A stretch of DNA of 37,094 bases from an uncultured Bacteroidales bacterium (GTDB taxonomy: Bacteria; Bacteroidota; Bacteroidia; Bacteroidales; Paludibacteraceae), in contig CAMOJP010000012.1 in the NCBI GenBank assembly GCA_946617165.1, forward strand, positions 1-37,094, read 5' to 3'. The stretch's first letter is position 1. Every line of letters begins with the position of its first letter. Both the position numbers and the translations under genes were made by a program. The notes below the pieces were generated by a model. The model had not been told where the DNA came from. It ran no database searches and saw nothing but the letters and a program-made list of their open reading frames with translations. Below, in pieces: positions 17,467 through 26,900 of this stretch.

Positions 17467-19141
17467 TAACTGTTTGTTTATATTTAGTCTTATTACCCAT
17501 TGTCCGCTTGATAGTAGATGTCGGAGAAGCCTTCTTATTATCCTTATCCAACGCGGTTGCGCTTACCGGCGCACTGGACGGACGCGGAGTGCGCGGCGGA
17601 TTGTCAAATACATCACCGGGCTTTAACGGACGCTCCTGAGTCGCCCAGAAAAATGCGTGTAACTGGTCCGCACCGATCGGTATCTGGTCTAAAGGATACA
17701 TCGTACCTATCGTCTCTGTCGTGAACAGAACATGCTCCACCTCCTCGTTGACGAAGAAGATCTGTACGTTACTGGACTGGGTGGTGTTCATGCCGATGAA
17801 GTCTCCGTTATCTTCCTTAGGGTAGAAAATAGTCTCGGCGTTACCGCTTACGTCAACCATCTTCAGTTCCCCGTCTCTGATATATGCTTTCATCACCTTG
17901 CCGCTCATTTGGTCAAAGTAACGGTCGGTTTCTTGCTTGACCGTCAGGGCGGCACCGGTGCCTTTGGCATAATCCACTTTTCCGTCTTTCATAAATATCT
18001 CTATCGAGTCTGCTGAAATCTGGTTCTGCTCGTTCCAGCATACCGGCTCGATATAGAGAGTCATAATAGAGTCCAAACCGTTATAGACAAGCGAGTCGCA
18101 AACAGCCTGCATATCAGTCCGGTAAAGCCGTACGCCATGGTGAGCACGTATACGCTTATAGGTGGTGTCTATAACAACCGAGTCTAAACTCAAACTGTCC
18201 GTATAATTGTAGTGTACGTCTTCCGTAAAAAGCGTATCAGCATGCATATAACCGTAGTCCTCTTCGTCAGACCAATCAACCATAAGCGCCGAGTCCGTAG
18301 CAAAACCACGGCTGTCTTCTTCGTACATCTCACCATAGTTGCCATACAACGTAGCCTTCTGTACGGTATCTCGCATCTCCATATTACCCCATACGCGACC
18401 GAATCCTACTTTCTTGTCGTAGAAAATAGTATCACCCGTCATCGTCTTCCCGTCCGTATGTATAACCTTCGAACGGTCGTACAACTCCGATTGCTCTGTC
18501 TCCGTGTTGTACTGTCCGTTTGTGGATAGAATGGTCGTTTCTTCCTCATAGACAATGGTGGTAGGACCGACTATATCGGCTATGTGGCTTTCGGTGTTGT
18601 ACTTAAGCGTGTCGGAGGTCAGCGTAAAATTAGGGTTAACCAAAACCACATCGTGGCGGAACTCCGCCTGTTTGCTCCGGGGATGATATTGCCCCCAGAT
18701 AGAGGTGAGGGTATTGAGGTTATCCACTATCTTGCCTCCGCTGAAGTAATACGCCAAATCGCTCTTGCGGTTGTAGTTCAGACTGTCCGTCGTCAATACG
18801 GTCTCGAAGTGTACTAATCGTACGTTATTGCGGATTCGGGCTATCTTGGTATTGCCGTCGTAGTACAACGCATCGCCGTAGCCGAAAAGCGTATCACCTT
18901 GAACGAAACGCACGTTGCTGAAGGCGTGAAGCGAGTTCTGCTTGTCGAAGAAATAGGCGGAGTCGCAGTACATAAGCGCCTCGTCATGGCGGAATACAAC
19001 ATCGCCGCGTAAAATCTGGGCATTGGGCAATCGCTTCTCGTCAAAATTCAGCGAGTTGGAGTGAATAAGATACACCATGTTTTGTCCTTGCACCATCACG
19101 GCAAGAACTAACAGCAGCAATATGTTAACAATCCGTTTCAA
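17399..19141 (-). CDS. OstA/LptA-like periplasmic protein
   Basis: 580-aa ORF with signal peptide, ANAQILRGDVVFRHDEALMYCDSAYFFDKQNSLHAFSNVRFVQGDTLFGYGDALYYDG and repeated OstA-type beta-repeat motifs. Confidence 0.85.
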   Translation of the reverse strand: MKRIVNILLLLVLAVMVQGQNMVYLIHSNSLNFDEKRLPNAQILRGDVVFRHDEALMYCDSAYFFDKQNSLHAFSNVRFVQGDTLFGYGDALYYDGNTKIARIRNNVRLVHFETVLTTDSLNYNRKSDLAYYFSGGKIVDNLNTLTSIWGQYHPRSKQAEFRHDVVLVNPNFTLTSDTLKYNTESHIADIVGPTTIVYEEETTILSTNGQYNTETEQSELYDRSKVIHTDGKTMTGDTIFYDKKVGFGRVWGNMEMRDTVQKATLYGNYGEMYEEDSRGFATDSALMVDWSDEEDYGYMHADTLFTEDVHYNYTDSLSLDSVVIDTTYKRIRAHHGVRLYRTDMQAVCDSLVYNGLDSIMTLYIEPVCWNEQNQISADSIEIFMKDGKVDYAKGTGAALTVKQETDRYFDQMSGKVMKAYIRDGELKMVDVSGNAETIFYPKEDNGDFIGMNTTQSSNVQIFFVNEEVEHVLFTTETIGTMYPLDQIPIGADQLHAFFWATQERPLKPGDVFDNPPRTPRPSSAPVSATALDKDNKKASPTSTIKRTMGNKTKYKQTVNEESINSANDKRNSSKRRGARR

Positions 19142-19180
19142 AATTATTTATCTCTTTTCCGACAAGACGTAGCTTAAGCG

Positions 19181-20533
19181 TCAATCATGCACCCAACCCG
19201 GATACTCAAAATCGCATCCTCTCCATTTATCGTCGATATGGACATATACTTCTTTTTGCTTCTTGAGAACCCAGTCGTGGATAAAGTCGCGTGCCATCTG
19301 TGCCTCAAGCATACTTTTTATCGTCTGGAAGTCCTCGACCAGGTTGGCTTTATGAATGTCGGCTTTGCTCTTCACCTTAACGATAGCGCACACTTCTTTG
19401 TTCTTCATAGGGTCCATCATAATGAACGGCTTCGACACTTCGCCTTCTTTCATCGTATATACTTGTTTGGCAACGTCGGAAGGCAGGTCTTGGAACTCAA
19501 ACTGGCTGCTTCCCGTCATCTGATTGGTCATCAGTCCGGCATTCATCACGGTATTCTTGTCCTGAGAGTATTTGATGACCGCCTGTTCAAACGTCAGCTT
19601 GGCGCTATCTACAATCAGAGCGCGGATGGAGTCCAATTTCTCTAACGAGTGAATCTTGTCCGTTGCCGATACGCGGGGGCGGAGAAGAATATGCCTGCAG
19701 TTGATGCGGTCGCCTTTCTTCTCGATAAGTTGAATGATGTGATAACCATACTCCGTCTGTACAATACGGGATACGCGTTTCGGGTCGCTCATGTTAAACG
19801 CCACATCTGCGAACTCGCTGACTAACTGGCCTTTGCCTACAAATCCTAATTCGCCGCCACGCTTGGCGCTCTCCGTATCTTCGGAGTACAGACGAGCTAA
19901 CATCGAGAAGTCTGCTTTCCCGCTGGTCACACGTTCCGTGAACTCGCGTAGTTGTCCTTTGATTCGGTCTATCTCCTCTTGTGGAACAATTGGCTCGAAA
20001 CTCAGCACTTGTACTTCAACGTGCGCCGGTACAATAGGTATCGAGTCGGCAGGTAGCGTGTTGTAGTAGCGGCGTATATCGGCGGGAGTCGGCTTGATAT
20101 GCTCTGTCAGCTTGCTCTGCATCTGCTGTATCGTCATCTGATTGCGGACGGAGGTCATCATCTCTTCGCGTATCTCGCTCGAGGTCTTGCGGAAATACTC
20201 CTCCATCTTCTCTTTAGAACCTATCTGGGAGATATAGTAGTCCATACGCATATCTACCTGGTGGCTCACCGTCGATTCGTTAACAACGATAGAGTCTAAT
20301 TCCGCTTGGTGGAGGAAGAGCTTCTGTATTGCTAACTGTTCCGGAATATAGCAGTACGGATCGCCTTGGATATGGTGACCCTCGTACTGGGCGCGGATAC
20401 GCTCTTCTTCTACTTCACTGCGCAAAATAGCTTCGTCACCGACAACCCATATCACTTCGTCTATTACATTATCGGCGCATAAAGGTACGCTGATAAACAA
20501 CAGCGCTGCTATCAATAACTTCTTACTTCTCAT
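19181..20533 (-). CDS. SurA-like periplasmic peptidyl-prolyl isomerase
   Basis: 450-aa ORF with signal peptide, IDEVIWVVGDEAILRSEVE, and parvulin motifs LARLYSEDTESAKRGGELGFVGKGQLVSEFADVAFNM and YGYHIIQLIEKKGDRINCRHILL. Confidence 0.9.
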   Translation of the reverse strand: MRSKKLLIAALLFISVPLCADNVIDEVIWVVGDEAILRSEVEEERIRAQYEGHHIQGDPYCYIPEQLAIQKLFLHQAELDSIVVNESTVSHQVDMRMDYYISQIGSKEKMEEYFRKTSSEIREEMMTSVRNQMTIQQMQSKLTEHIKPTPADIRRYYNTLPADSIPIVPAHVEVQVLSFEPIVPQEEIDRIKGQLREFTERVTSGKADFSMLARLYSEDTESAKRGGELGFVGKGQLVSEFADVAFNMSDPKRVSRIVQTEYGYHIIQLIEKKGDRINCRHILLRPRVSATDKIHSLEKLDSIRALIVDSAKLTFEQAVIKYSQDKNTVMNAGLMTNQMTGSSQFEFQDLPSDVAKQVYTMKEGEVSKPFIMMDPMKNKEVCAIVKVKSKADIHKANLVEDFQTIKSMLEAQMARDFIHDWVLKKQKEVYVHIDDKWRGCDFEYPGWVHD

Positions 20534-21368
20534 AACGGTGTATTTTCTTAAAGCGAACCCCTTCTTCGTAGATTCGGTTACGCTCGTTCTCTAAATAACT
20601 TGTGGCGCGCTCGCGCAACAGCACGGGTTCAATCTCGGACTTGGCGTACTCTACCGGCATAACGCTTCCCGCTGCCTGTATGTCATTCACTTGGAGCAGG
20701 TAGGTGGATACGGAGTCCGCTAACACCACTAAAGTGTTCGGCTTTAACTGTTTCTGCAACTCCACTTTCTTAAGCGGAATCCATACGGACAACTGGCTTA
20801 CCGTCACCCACTCGTCGATAAACAGCTCATAGCCCGTCGCATAGCGATAGGCGTACTTCTCTATATATTCGATAGAAGGCTCGTCCGTATTACGCATGGC
20901 TTTCTTTACTTTCTCTATTTCCGGCGCACCGTTTGGAACAATCAGCAGCATTCCTTTGGCTAATGCGTCTTTGAGAATATATTGGCTCTGGTGGATGTTG
21001 TAGAACGAGTCTATCTCCGCTTGTGCGATGGTCTTAGGCATACGCTGCAACACGTGCTCTGCGTAGGCATGTGCGTATAGACTGCGGCGATAGTCTTCCA
21101 CTAATGCCTCAATATGCTTGTCCTTCACTTTGCTCTTGGCTTTGTCGTACAGCAGCACTTCGATCGCCCATTGCTTGATATAGTTGTCTGCTACAAGGGC
21201 GCTGTCTTCACCGGTCAATCCTGCCGTTAACTTGTCTAAATCTGTGTACTCTAAGTAGTTGCCGTTTACTTCTACAGCAACTCCCGCACGATGTTTCTTC
21301 GTGAATACCGAGCATGAGCATAAACCCATACCCACCATCACCATGACTATCAATTGTATTTTCCTCAT
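20523..21368 (-). CDS. PPIase-like lipoprotein (SurA/PpiC N-terminal-like chaperone)
   Basis: 281-aa ORF with lipobox VMVGMGLCSCSVF and SurA_N-like organisation, directly upstream of surA-like (11-bp overlap). No strong parvulin active-site motif seen. Confidence 0.68.
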   Translation of the reverse strand: MRKIQLIVMVMVGMGLCSCSVFTKKHRAGVAVEVNGNYLEYTDLDKLTAGLTGEDSALVADNYIKQWAIEVLLYDKAKSKVKDKHIEALVEDYRRSLYAHAYAEHVLQRMPKTIAQAEIDSFYNIHQSQYILKDALAKGMLLIVPNGAPEIEKVKKAMRNTDEPSIEYIEKYAYRYATGYELFIDEWVTVSQLSVWIPLKKVELQKQLKPNTLVVLADSVSTYLLQVNDIQAAGSVMPVEYAKSEIEPVLLRERATSYLENERNRIYEEGVRFKKIHRYEK

Positions 21369-21371
21369 ATA

Positions 21372-22361
21372 TCAATCCTTCATTTGCCCTTCGGGCGCCT
21401 TAATTCCTTCACCGATACGCATCTCACCTTGCTCTACATGCACCTCGTCGTATATGCCGCTCTCGATAATATGGTTCAGCACTTGAGCACCGCCCTCTAC
21501 TAATACCGAGTGTATTCCGCGTTTCGCCAAGTCTGCCAGTACGTATGTCCATTCCGTGTTGTCGCTATATACAATCGTCTCGGCGTCAGCGGAGAAGATA
21601 TTACTCGCTTTGGGTACGCGCCGCCGCCGGTCTAACAGAACGCGTATCGGATTACGGCCTACCCAGTGCGTTGTCGTCAGCTTGGGGTTGTCTAACAGCG
21701 CCGTGTTGGACCCCACCAAAATAGCCATGTTCTCCGCCCGCATCTTGTGTACTTCGCATTTGCTGAGCGGAGTGGAGATGACTAATGGCGTCGTTGTGGA
21801 CAACTCGCCTGCCGGTGGAATCGGACGTTTACGGTCCATATACCCGTCGGCGGTCTGTGCCCATTTGAGAATGACATACGGGCGGTGCTTTTCATGCAGA
21901 CACAAGAAACGTTTGTTCAATTCCCTGCACTCCGCCTCCATCACTCCTACAACAACTTCTATGCCATTCGCGCGCAAACGCGATATACCTTGACCTGCTA
22001 CTTGCGGATTGGGGTCTAATAGCCCTACTACAACGCGTTTGACTCCTTTGCGGATAATCAGGTCGGCGCAGGGAGGGGTCTTACCGAAATGGGAACAGGG
22101 CTCCAGACTCACAAACAGAGTACTATCCTTTATTTTCCCTTCGTCTTCCGGTCGTACACTGGCGAAACAGTTCACTTCGGCATGCGGGCCGCCATATTGC
22201 TTGTGCCAACCCTCGCCGATAATCCTTTCTTCGCTTAATCCATCAACATCGTCACCGCCGTACACCAGTACCGCACCAACCATCGGGTTTGGCGCTACAT
22301 AATAGCGTCCTAACTCCGCTAATTGCAGACAACGTGAAATATATTTTGCGTATTCCAACAT
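21372..22361 (-). CDS. ribD: Riboflavin biosynthesis protein RibD (deaminase/reductase)
   Basis: 329-aa ORF with YVAPNPMVGAVLVYGG, GGPHAEVNCFA, SLEPCSHFGKTPPCADLII, GLLDPNPQVAGQGI and reductase HSVLVEGGAQVLNHII. Confidence 0.95.
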   Translation of the reverse strand: MLEYAKYISRCLQLAELGRYYVAPNPMVGAVLVYGGDDVDGLSEERIIGEGWHKQYGGPHAEVNCFASVRPEDEGKIKDSTLFVSLEPCSHFGKTPPCADLIIRKGVKRVVVGLLDPNPQVAGQGISRLRANGIEVVVGVMEAECRELNKRFLCLHEKHRPYVILKWAQTADGYMDRKRPIPPAGELSTTTPLVISTPLSKCEVHKMRAENMAILVGSNTALLDNPKLTTTHWVGRNPIRVLLDRRRRVPKASNIFSADAETIVYSDNTEWTYVLADLAKRGIHSVLVEGGAQVLNHIIESGIYDEVHVEQGEMRIGEGIKAPEGQMKD

Positions 22362-22376
22362 TTTTTTGTAATTTTG
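22346..22376 (+). promoter_or_regulatory. Promoter of prmC, overlapping the ribD 5' end
   Basis: TTG (22346-22348), 20-bp spacer, TAATTTTG (22369-22376), 4 nt before the GTG start. Confidence 0.62.
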
Positions 22377-22380
22377 CAGC

Positions 22381-23217
22381 GTGAATCCGATAATCGACTA
22401 TATTCAGGCCCAATTAGCGCCGTTCTACTCACCCGAAGAGGCGAAAGAATTGGCGTTTTGGGTGCTCGAAGAGACCACAGGATTGTCACGCGCCGCCATT
22501 TCAGCCCGCAAAGATACACAAAATATTTCGAATATCGAAATAATTTTGAAAAGATTGCAAAAAAAAGAGCCGATTCAGTATATTTTCGGGCATACTTTGT
22601 GGTTCGGACTGGATTTATTGGTCAATTCCTCGACGCTTATACCTCGTCCCGAGACGGCGGAACTCGTCGAATGGATATTGGCGGAACATACTGACGGTCA
22701 GCCCCTGTCCGTACTCGATATCGGTACCGGGTCGGGCTGTATAGCTATCGCACTCAAAAAACGCCGCCCCATGTGGTCCGTTACAGGACTTGATATATCG
22801 CCTCAAGCACTGCAAGTGGCGCAGCGGAATGCACAACGAAACGGAGTAGAGGTGGACTGGGTGAAAACGGATATTTTCTCCGATTTCATCGGAACTTTTG
22901 ACATCATCGTCTCTAATCCGCCCTATATCACCGAAACGGAAAAATATTCGATGGAATCGACGGTTTTGGACTATGAACCACATTCGGCGCTCTTCGTGCC
23001 CGACGATGACCCGCTCCGGTTTTATCGGCGTATTTGTTCGATGACGAAATCGTTCATGGGAGATAAGAAATCGGGGCTGATGCTTTACTTCGAAGTGAAC
23101 GGGCGTTTCGCGCAACAGGTCGCTCGGCTCATGCGCCATAATGGTTATGATAATGTACAAATAAAAAAGGATATTTATGAAAAACAAAGAATGGTCTGCG
23201 GAAGAATTAAAAACTAA
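22381..23217 (+). CDS. prmC: Peptide chain release factor N5-glutamine methyltransferase PrmC/HemK
   Basis: 278-aa ORF, GTG start, with LIPRPETAELVEWI, VLDIGTGSGCIAIALKK and DIIVSNPPYITE (NPPY). Confidence 0.95.
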   Translation: MNPIIDYIQAQLAPFYSPEEAKELAFWVLEETTGLSRAAISARKDTQNISNIEIILKRLQKKEPIQYIFGHTLWFGLDLLVNSSTLIPRPETAELVEWILAEHTDGQPLSVLDIGTGSGCIAIALKKRRPMWSVTGLDISPQALQVAQRNAQRNGVEVDWVKTDIFSDFIGTFDIIVSNPPYITETEKYSMESTVLDYEPHSALFVPDDDPLRFYRRICSMTKSFMGDKKSGLMLYFEVNGRFAQQVARLMRHNGYDNVQIKKDIYEKQRMVCGRIKN

Positions 23218-23725
23218 ACTGGAGGCTTATTGTGCAGCTTCCGAGCATTGTGAGACCGAAGCGCGGATGCGTCTTCGACAGTTGAACTGTGACCCGGCTA
23301 CCGAGGACATCATCATTGACCATCTTATTGCCGATAACTTCATTTCTGACGAACGCTATGCCAAAGCCTTCGTCCATGACAAATTGCTCTATCAGGGTTG
23401 GGGGAGAGTGAAGATTGCCTACATGTTGCGTGGCAAAAAAATTGATTATAATATTGTGCAATCCGCGCTTCAAACTATCGATGAAACCGAGTATATCCGC
23501 GTGCTTTCCCATCTCATTTCCCAACGTCTCCCGCAAAAAACTGATTCCTCCCAAGCGGTCGACACTCCCTCCCCATCGCTTGACACTTCCTCTCAGCCAA
23601 TTAGTAAATCTGAATTGGATTCTCTGTATCGTTTCCTGACCCAGCGTGGCTTCACCCTCGACGAAATCAAATCCACCCTCAACGAAATAAATTCCACCCT
23701 CACAACTCCCGGCTCCCTACGATAG
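23177..23725 (+). CDS. recX: Regulatory protein RecX with Ser/Thr-rich C-terminal extension
   Basis: 182-aa ORF: ARMRLRQLNCDPATEDIIIDHLIADNFISDERYAKAFVHDKLLYQGWGRVKIAYMLRGKKI is RecX-like. Overlaps prmC by 41 bp. Confidence 0.8.
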   Translation: MKNKEWSAEELKTKLEAYCAASEHCETEARMRLRQLNCDPATEDIIIDHLIADNFISDERYAKAFVHDKLLYQGWGRVKIAYMLRGKKIDYNIVQSALQTIDETEYIRVLSHLISQRLPQKTDSSQAVDTPSPSLDTSSQPISKSELDSLYRFLTQRGFTLDEIKSTLNEINSTLTTPGSLR

Positions 23726-23738
23726 ATACACGATAGAT

Positions 23739-23783
23739 GATTGATTAGCTGACGACTAACAATCAACCACTTTTTTACTTTTT
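23739..23783 (+). terminator. Probable terminator after recX
   Basis: GATTGATTAG-CTGACGA-CTAACAATC imperfect hairpin followed by AACCACTTTTTTACTTTTTTTT. Confidence 0.5.
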
Positions 23784-23816
23784 TTTGCCCTTTTGGCATA
23801 AAAATTGCTTTTTTAT

Positions 23817-23847
23817 TTGTGTATATCAATTAAAAGCTGTACTTTTG
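23817..23847 (+). promoter_or_regulatory. Promoter of the giant surface-protein gene
   Basis: TTG (23817-23819), 20-bp spacer, TACTTTTG (23840-23847); start codon about 87 bp downstream. Confidence 0.68.
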
Positions 23848-23933
23848 CGCGCTTTTTTGCGTTCTTACGCTCCATATGCGTACACGCATTAAGCGGTATT
23901 GGTCGTGTAACTATAAAATAAAAAAATACAATA

Positions 23934-26900
23934 ATGAAACATTCAATTAATCAGTCATTTAAATCTCTTTTTGTTATTCTATTTACTCTCTTTGTGGTAG
24001 TGAATGTTGTAAGTGGACAAGATGAAACACCTTCAGGGCAACCGTTTTATTTGGCGGCTTTCAAGGCTGAGAATTCTAATGCCTCTACAGGTTCAGGTTT
24101 TGTCAAACTTACATGGATTGATGCGCAGGGAGAGCTTTTTGCAAATCCCTTAGCTGCTTTTTTAAATGATCCCAATCAAATGCCTTATGCCACAGGGAAC
24201 CCCTCGAATAGTGATAATTTTAGTTCAGAGGCCATGGTTGTAGGTGCAACACTGACAGCAACAGAAAGTGTAGAAGATTCTGATCCTAACAGTCAGGTGA
24301 ATGGGATATTAAGGAATCTGCTTACAGGTAATAAAAATTCACCCAACATATTCATGACACCTTTTGCATATTTTAAGGCGGATGCTCAGGGTGCTGAAGG
24401 CTCGTATTTTGTAGAATGGACGTTTAATGATGCCAAAGTTATTCGTCAAGATACTGCGATGGACAAAGAACACCCGGAAAGCGCATATTATAAAGTATTA
24501 CCTAATTCGGCTAACGTCTTTTACATGAAATCGCAGACTGAAGTTGCAGGACTAACCGAGGCATATTTCGGCGCCGTCGCTGCCCCCAATACCATCTATG
24601 CGGTATTCAAAAAGTATCTGCTCGCTAATCCTGTTGTAGTTAATAATGGCGTAGTTGGCACTTCCGCGAATGCGACAACTACTCTCGATATGTATATTGA
24701 TGTTGAAGGAGATATGTCGCAACTTAAAGACGATTATGCTGATTTTAATTTTCCGGCATCTACTTTTGCGTTTGATGATGATGTGGAATGGTCTTGGACA
24801 TTGGCGGATAATCCCTTTGGGAAGTTGAGTGCTGCAAAAGGACGTGTGCACATCATAGTCTCTTTTAAAACCAAAAAAGATATAGAGGAAGGAACCTACC
24901 GAACAGTGTTCCCCGTAAGTATGCAGGGCACAAATCCGTCTACATTGGATGTTAAGTTGTCTGTATATGCACGGCCTATGAGTATCAATGTGGCAAGTGT
25001 TAAAATAGGAAACTTGGATCCTGTAGAATATGAAACACTAGCCGAAGCAGTGGATGCGGCTAATGGCGCGACAGGAGATGTGACACTTACTTTGCTAAAG
25101 AATATAGCAGTATATAGTTCTGTCACGCTATCCAACACCATCAAACTGGATCTCAACGGATATGTTTTGAGTGCCGCTCCTACAGTAGATATGGTTGGTC
25201 AACCAGTATTAAAAATCGCTGGTGTAGGAAAAACAGTGACTTTAGTTTACAATAAGCAAGGCGGAGCTATTCAAGCAGCTCCGGCTGTTGGTGCGCTTGG
25301 TGTCATGGGAGGTCTCGGCGTTGAGGTTGCTGCAGGAACATTGGTTCTCAATGGTGGTACGATTGCATCCGAAAACGCTTTAACTACTTATGACGAGGCT
25401 GCCCAAACGGCAGCAATCAAAGTAAATGCAGGTGCTACGTTAATCCAAAACGGCGCAACGATTACTGCTACGTCCGCTGGACCGAATGCAATCGGTATCT
25501 ACAATGAAGGTACTGTACAGATTAAGGAAGGTTCTGTTTCCGCGGAGGCAGGTTTCAATAATGCCATGGCTGTGTATGCGTTGAATGGTTCATCAACCAC
25601 TATAGACGGCGGTTCGCTCTCCGCTTTGGCGAAAGAACAAGATGGAACAACAGATTTTAGTGATGCTATACCTAATGGCATTCCTACTTGGACCAATGCC
25701 TATGCCGTCAATGTAGCAGAAGGAAGTACGGTTACCGTTAACGGAGGAGATTTATACGCAGAGGCTACCAATGCTAATCGTGCATATGCTGTTTCTGCCT
25801 TGGCGGGGTTTGGAGGAAAACTGATTGTAAATAAAGGTGCAACGGTTCGTGCCAAATCTCCGAATAGCATGTATTCTTTCCCTGTGGCGCTTATGACTGG
25901 TGATGTTACTATCAACGGAGGTAAGTTTGACGGAAAATACATGGATAATATCACAGGAGAAACTAATAACCCTGCTGTGTTCGGCGTAAATTATGAAAAA
26001 TTTTCATTTGTTTCTGGAACGTGCAAGACTGAGAAATTTTTTACTGAAAACGCTAACTTTCCTACTTCTTATAATCATCCAACATATAAAAAATATAGTG
26101 TTGTCAAAGCTAGTCAAGACTATATTGACGGCTATCGTTATATTGCAGTAGCGGAAGATGCGGATTTGGCAAGTGTTGTTCCTGCTTGCCGTATAGGTTC
26201 GGTGGGTTATAATACTTTAGAGGATGCCATAGCTTATGCTAACAATAATCCGTCAGAGGAAGTTGTTATTTTTATGATGAGAAATTATACACTTCCTGCC
26301 GGATATTACACTTTGCCTGCTAAAGCAACTATTGTTGTACCAATGAGTGATGAACAAGCTAAAGAAATCAATCTTGTACCTTTGCACATAACATTCAATG
26401 ATATCCATAGTGAAAATCCTTATGTTGAGAATGTTCCTCAAGAGTTCCGTCGGTTAACCTTCGCAGAAGGTGTAAACATGGAGGTCTTTGGCGATATAGA
26501 AGTAACTTGTACACAATTAGCGAGTAACGAAGCGTATACTTCTCAACCAGTTGGTCCTTATGGACGTTTGGTTCTTGCTCCTGGTAGTCATATTACGCTG
26601 CAATCTGGATCAAACCTTCGTGCATGGGGATTCGTTACAGGAGATGGCACTATCGGCAAAGATGGAACTTATCTATCAGGAGAGATTGATGCTCGTCGCG
26701 GCGCAAATGTATACGAAATGTTCCAATTAGGCGACTGGAAAGGTGCTACGACATCGGTCGCCATTACTGGTATGATGGGAAATGAAGAAATTGCGAAGAA
26801 AAAAATATTCCCGGTAACGCAATACTTTATCCAAAATATAGAGTCTCCTGTTAAATATCACCCCGGAGCCATTCTTTCTACTTCTGCTACTGTGTCAGAA

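Noticed and set aside
22374-22694. 106-aa plus ORF overlapping the prmC start
   Set aside because: Out of frame with the clear PrmC motifs and without homology-like features.
25040-25960. Repeat ladder in the giant protein as a mobile element
   Set aside because: The repeats are protein-level beta-helix-type NGG motifs in frame; no terminal inverted repeats or transposase.
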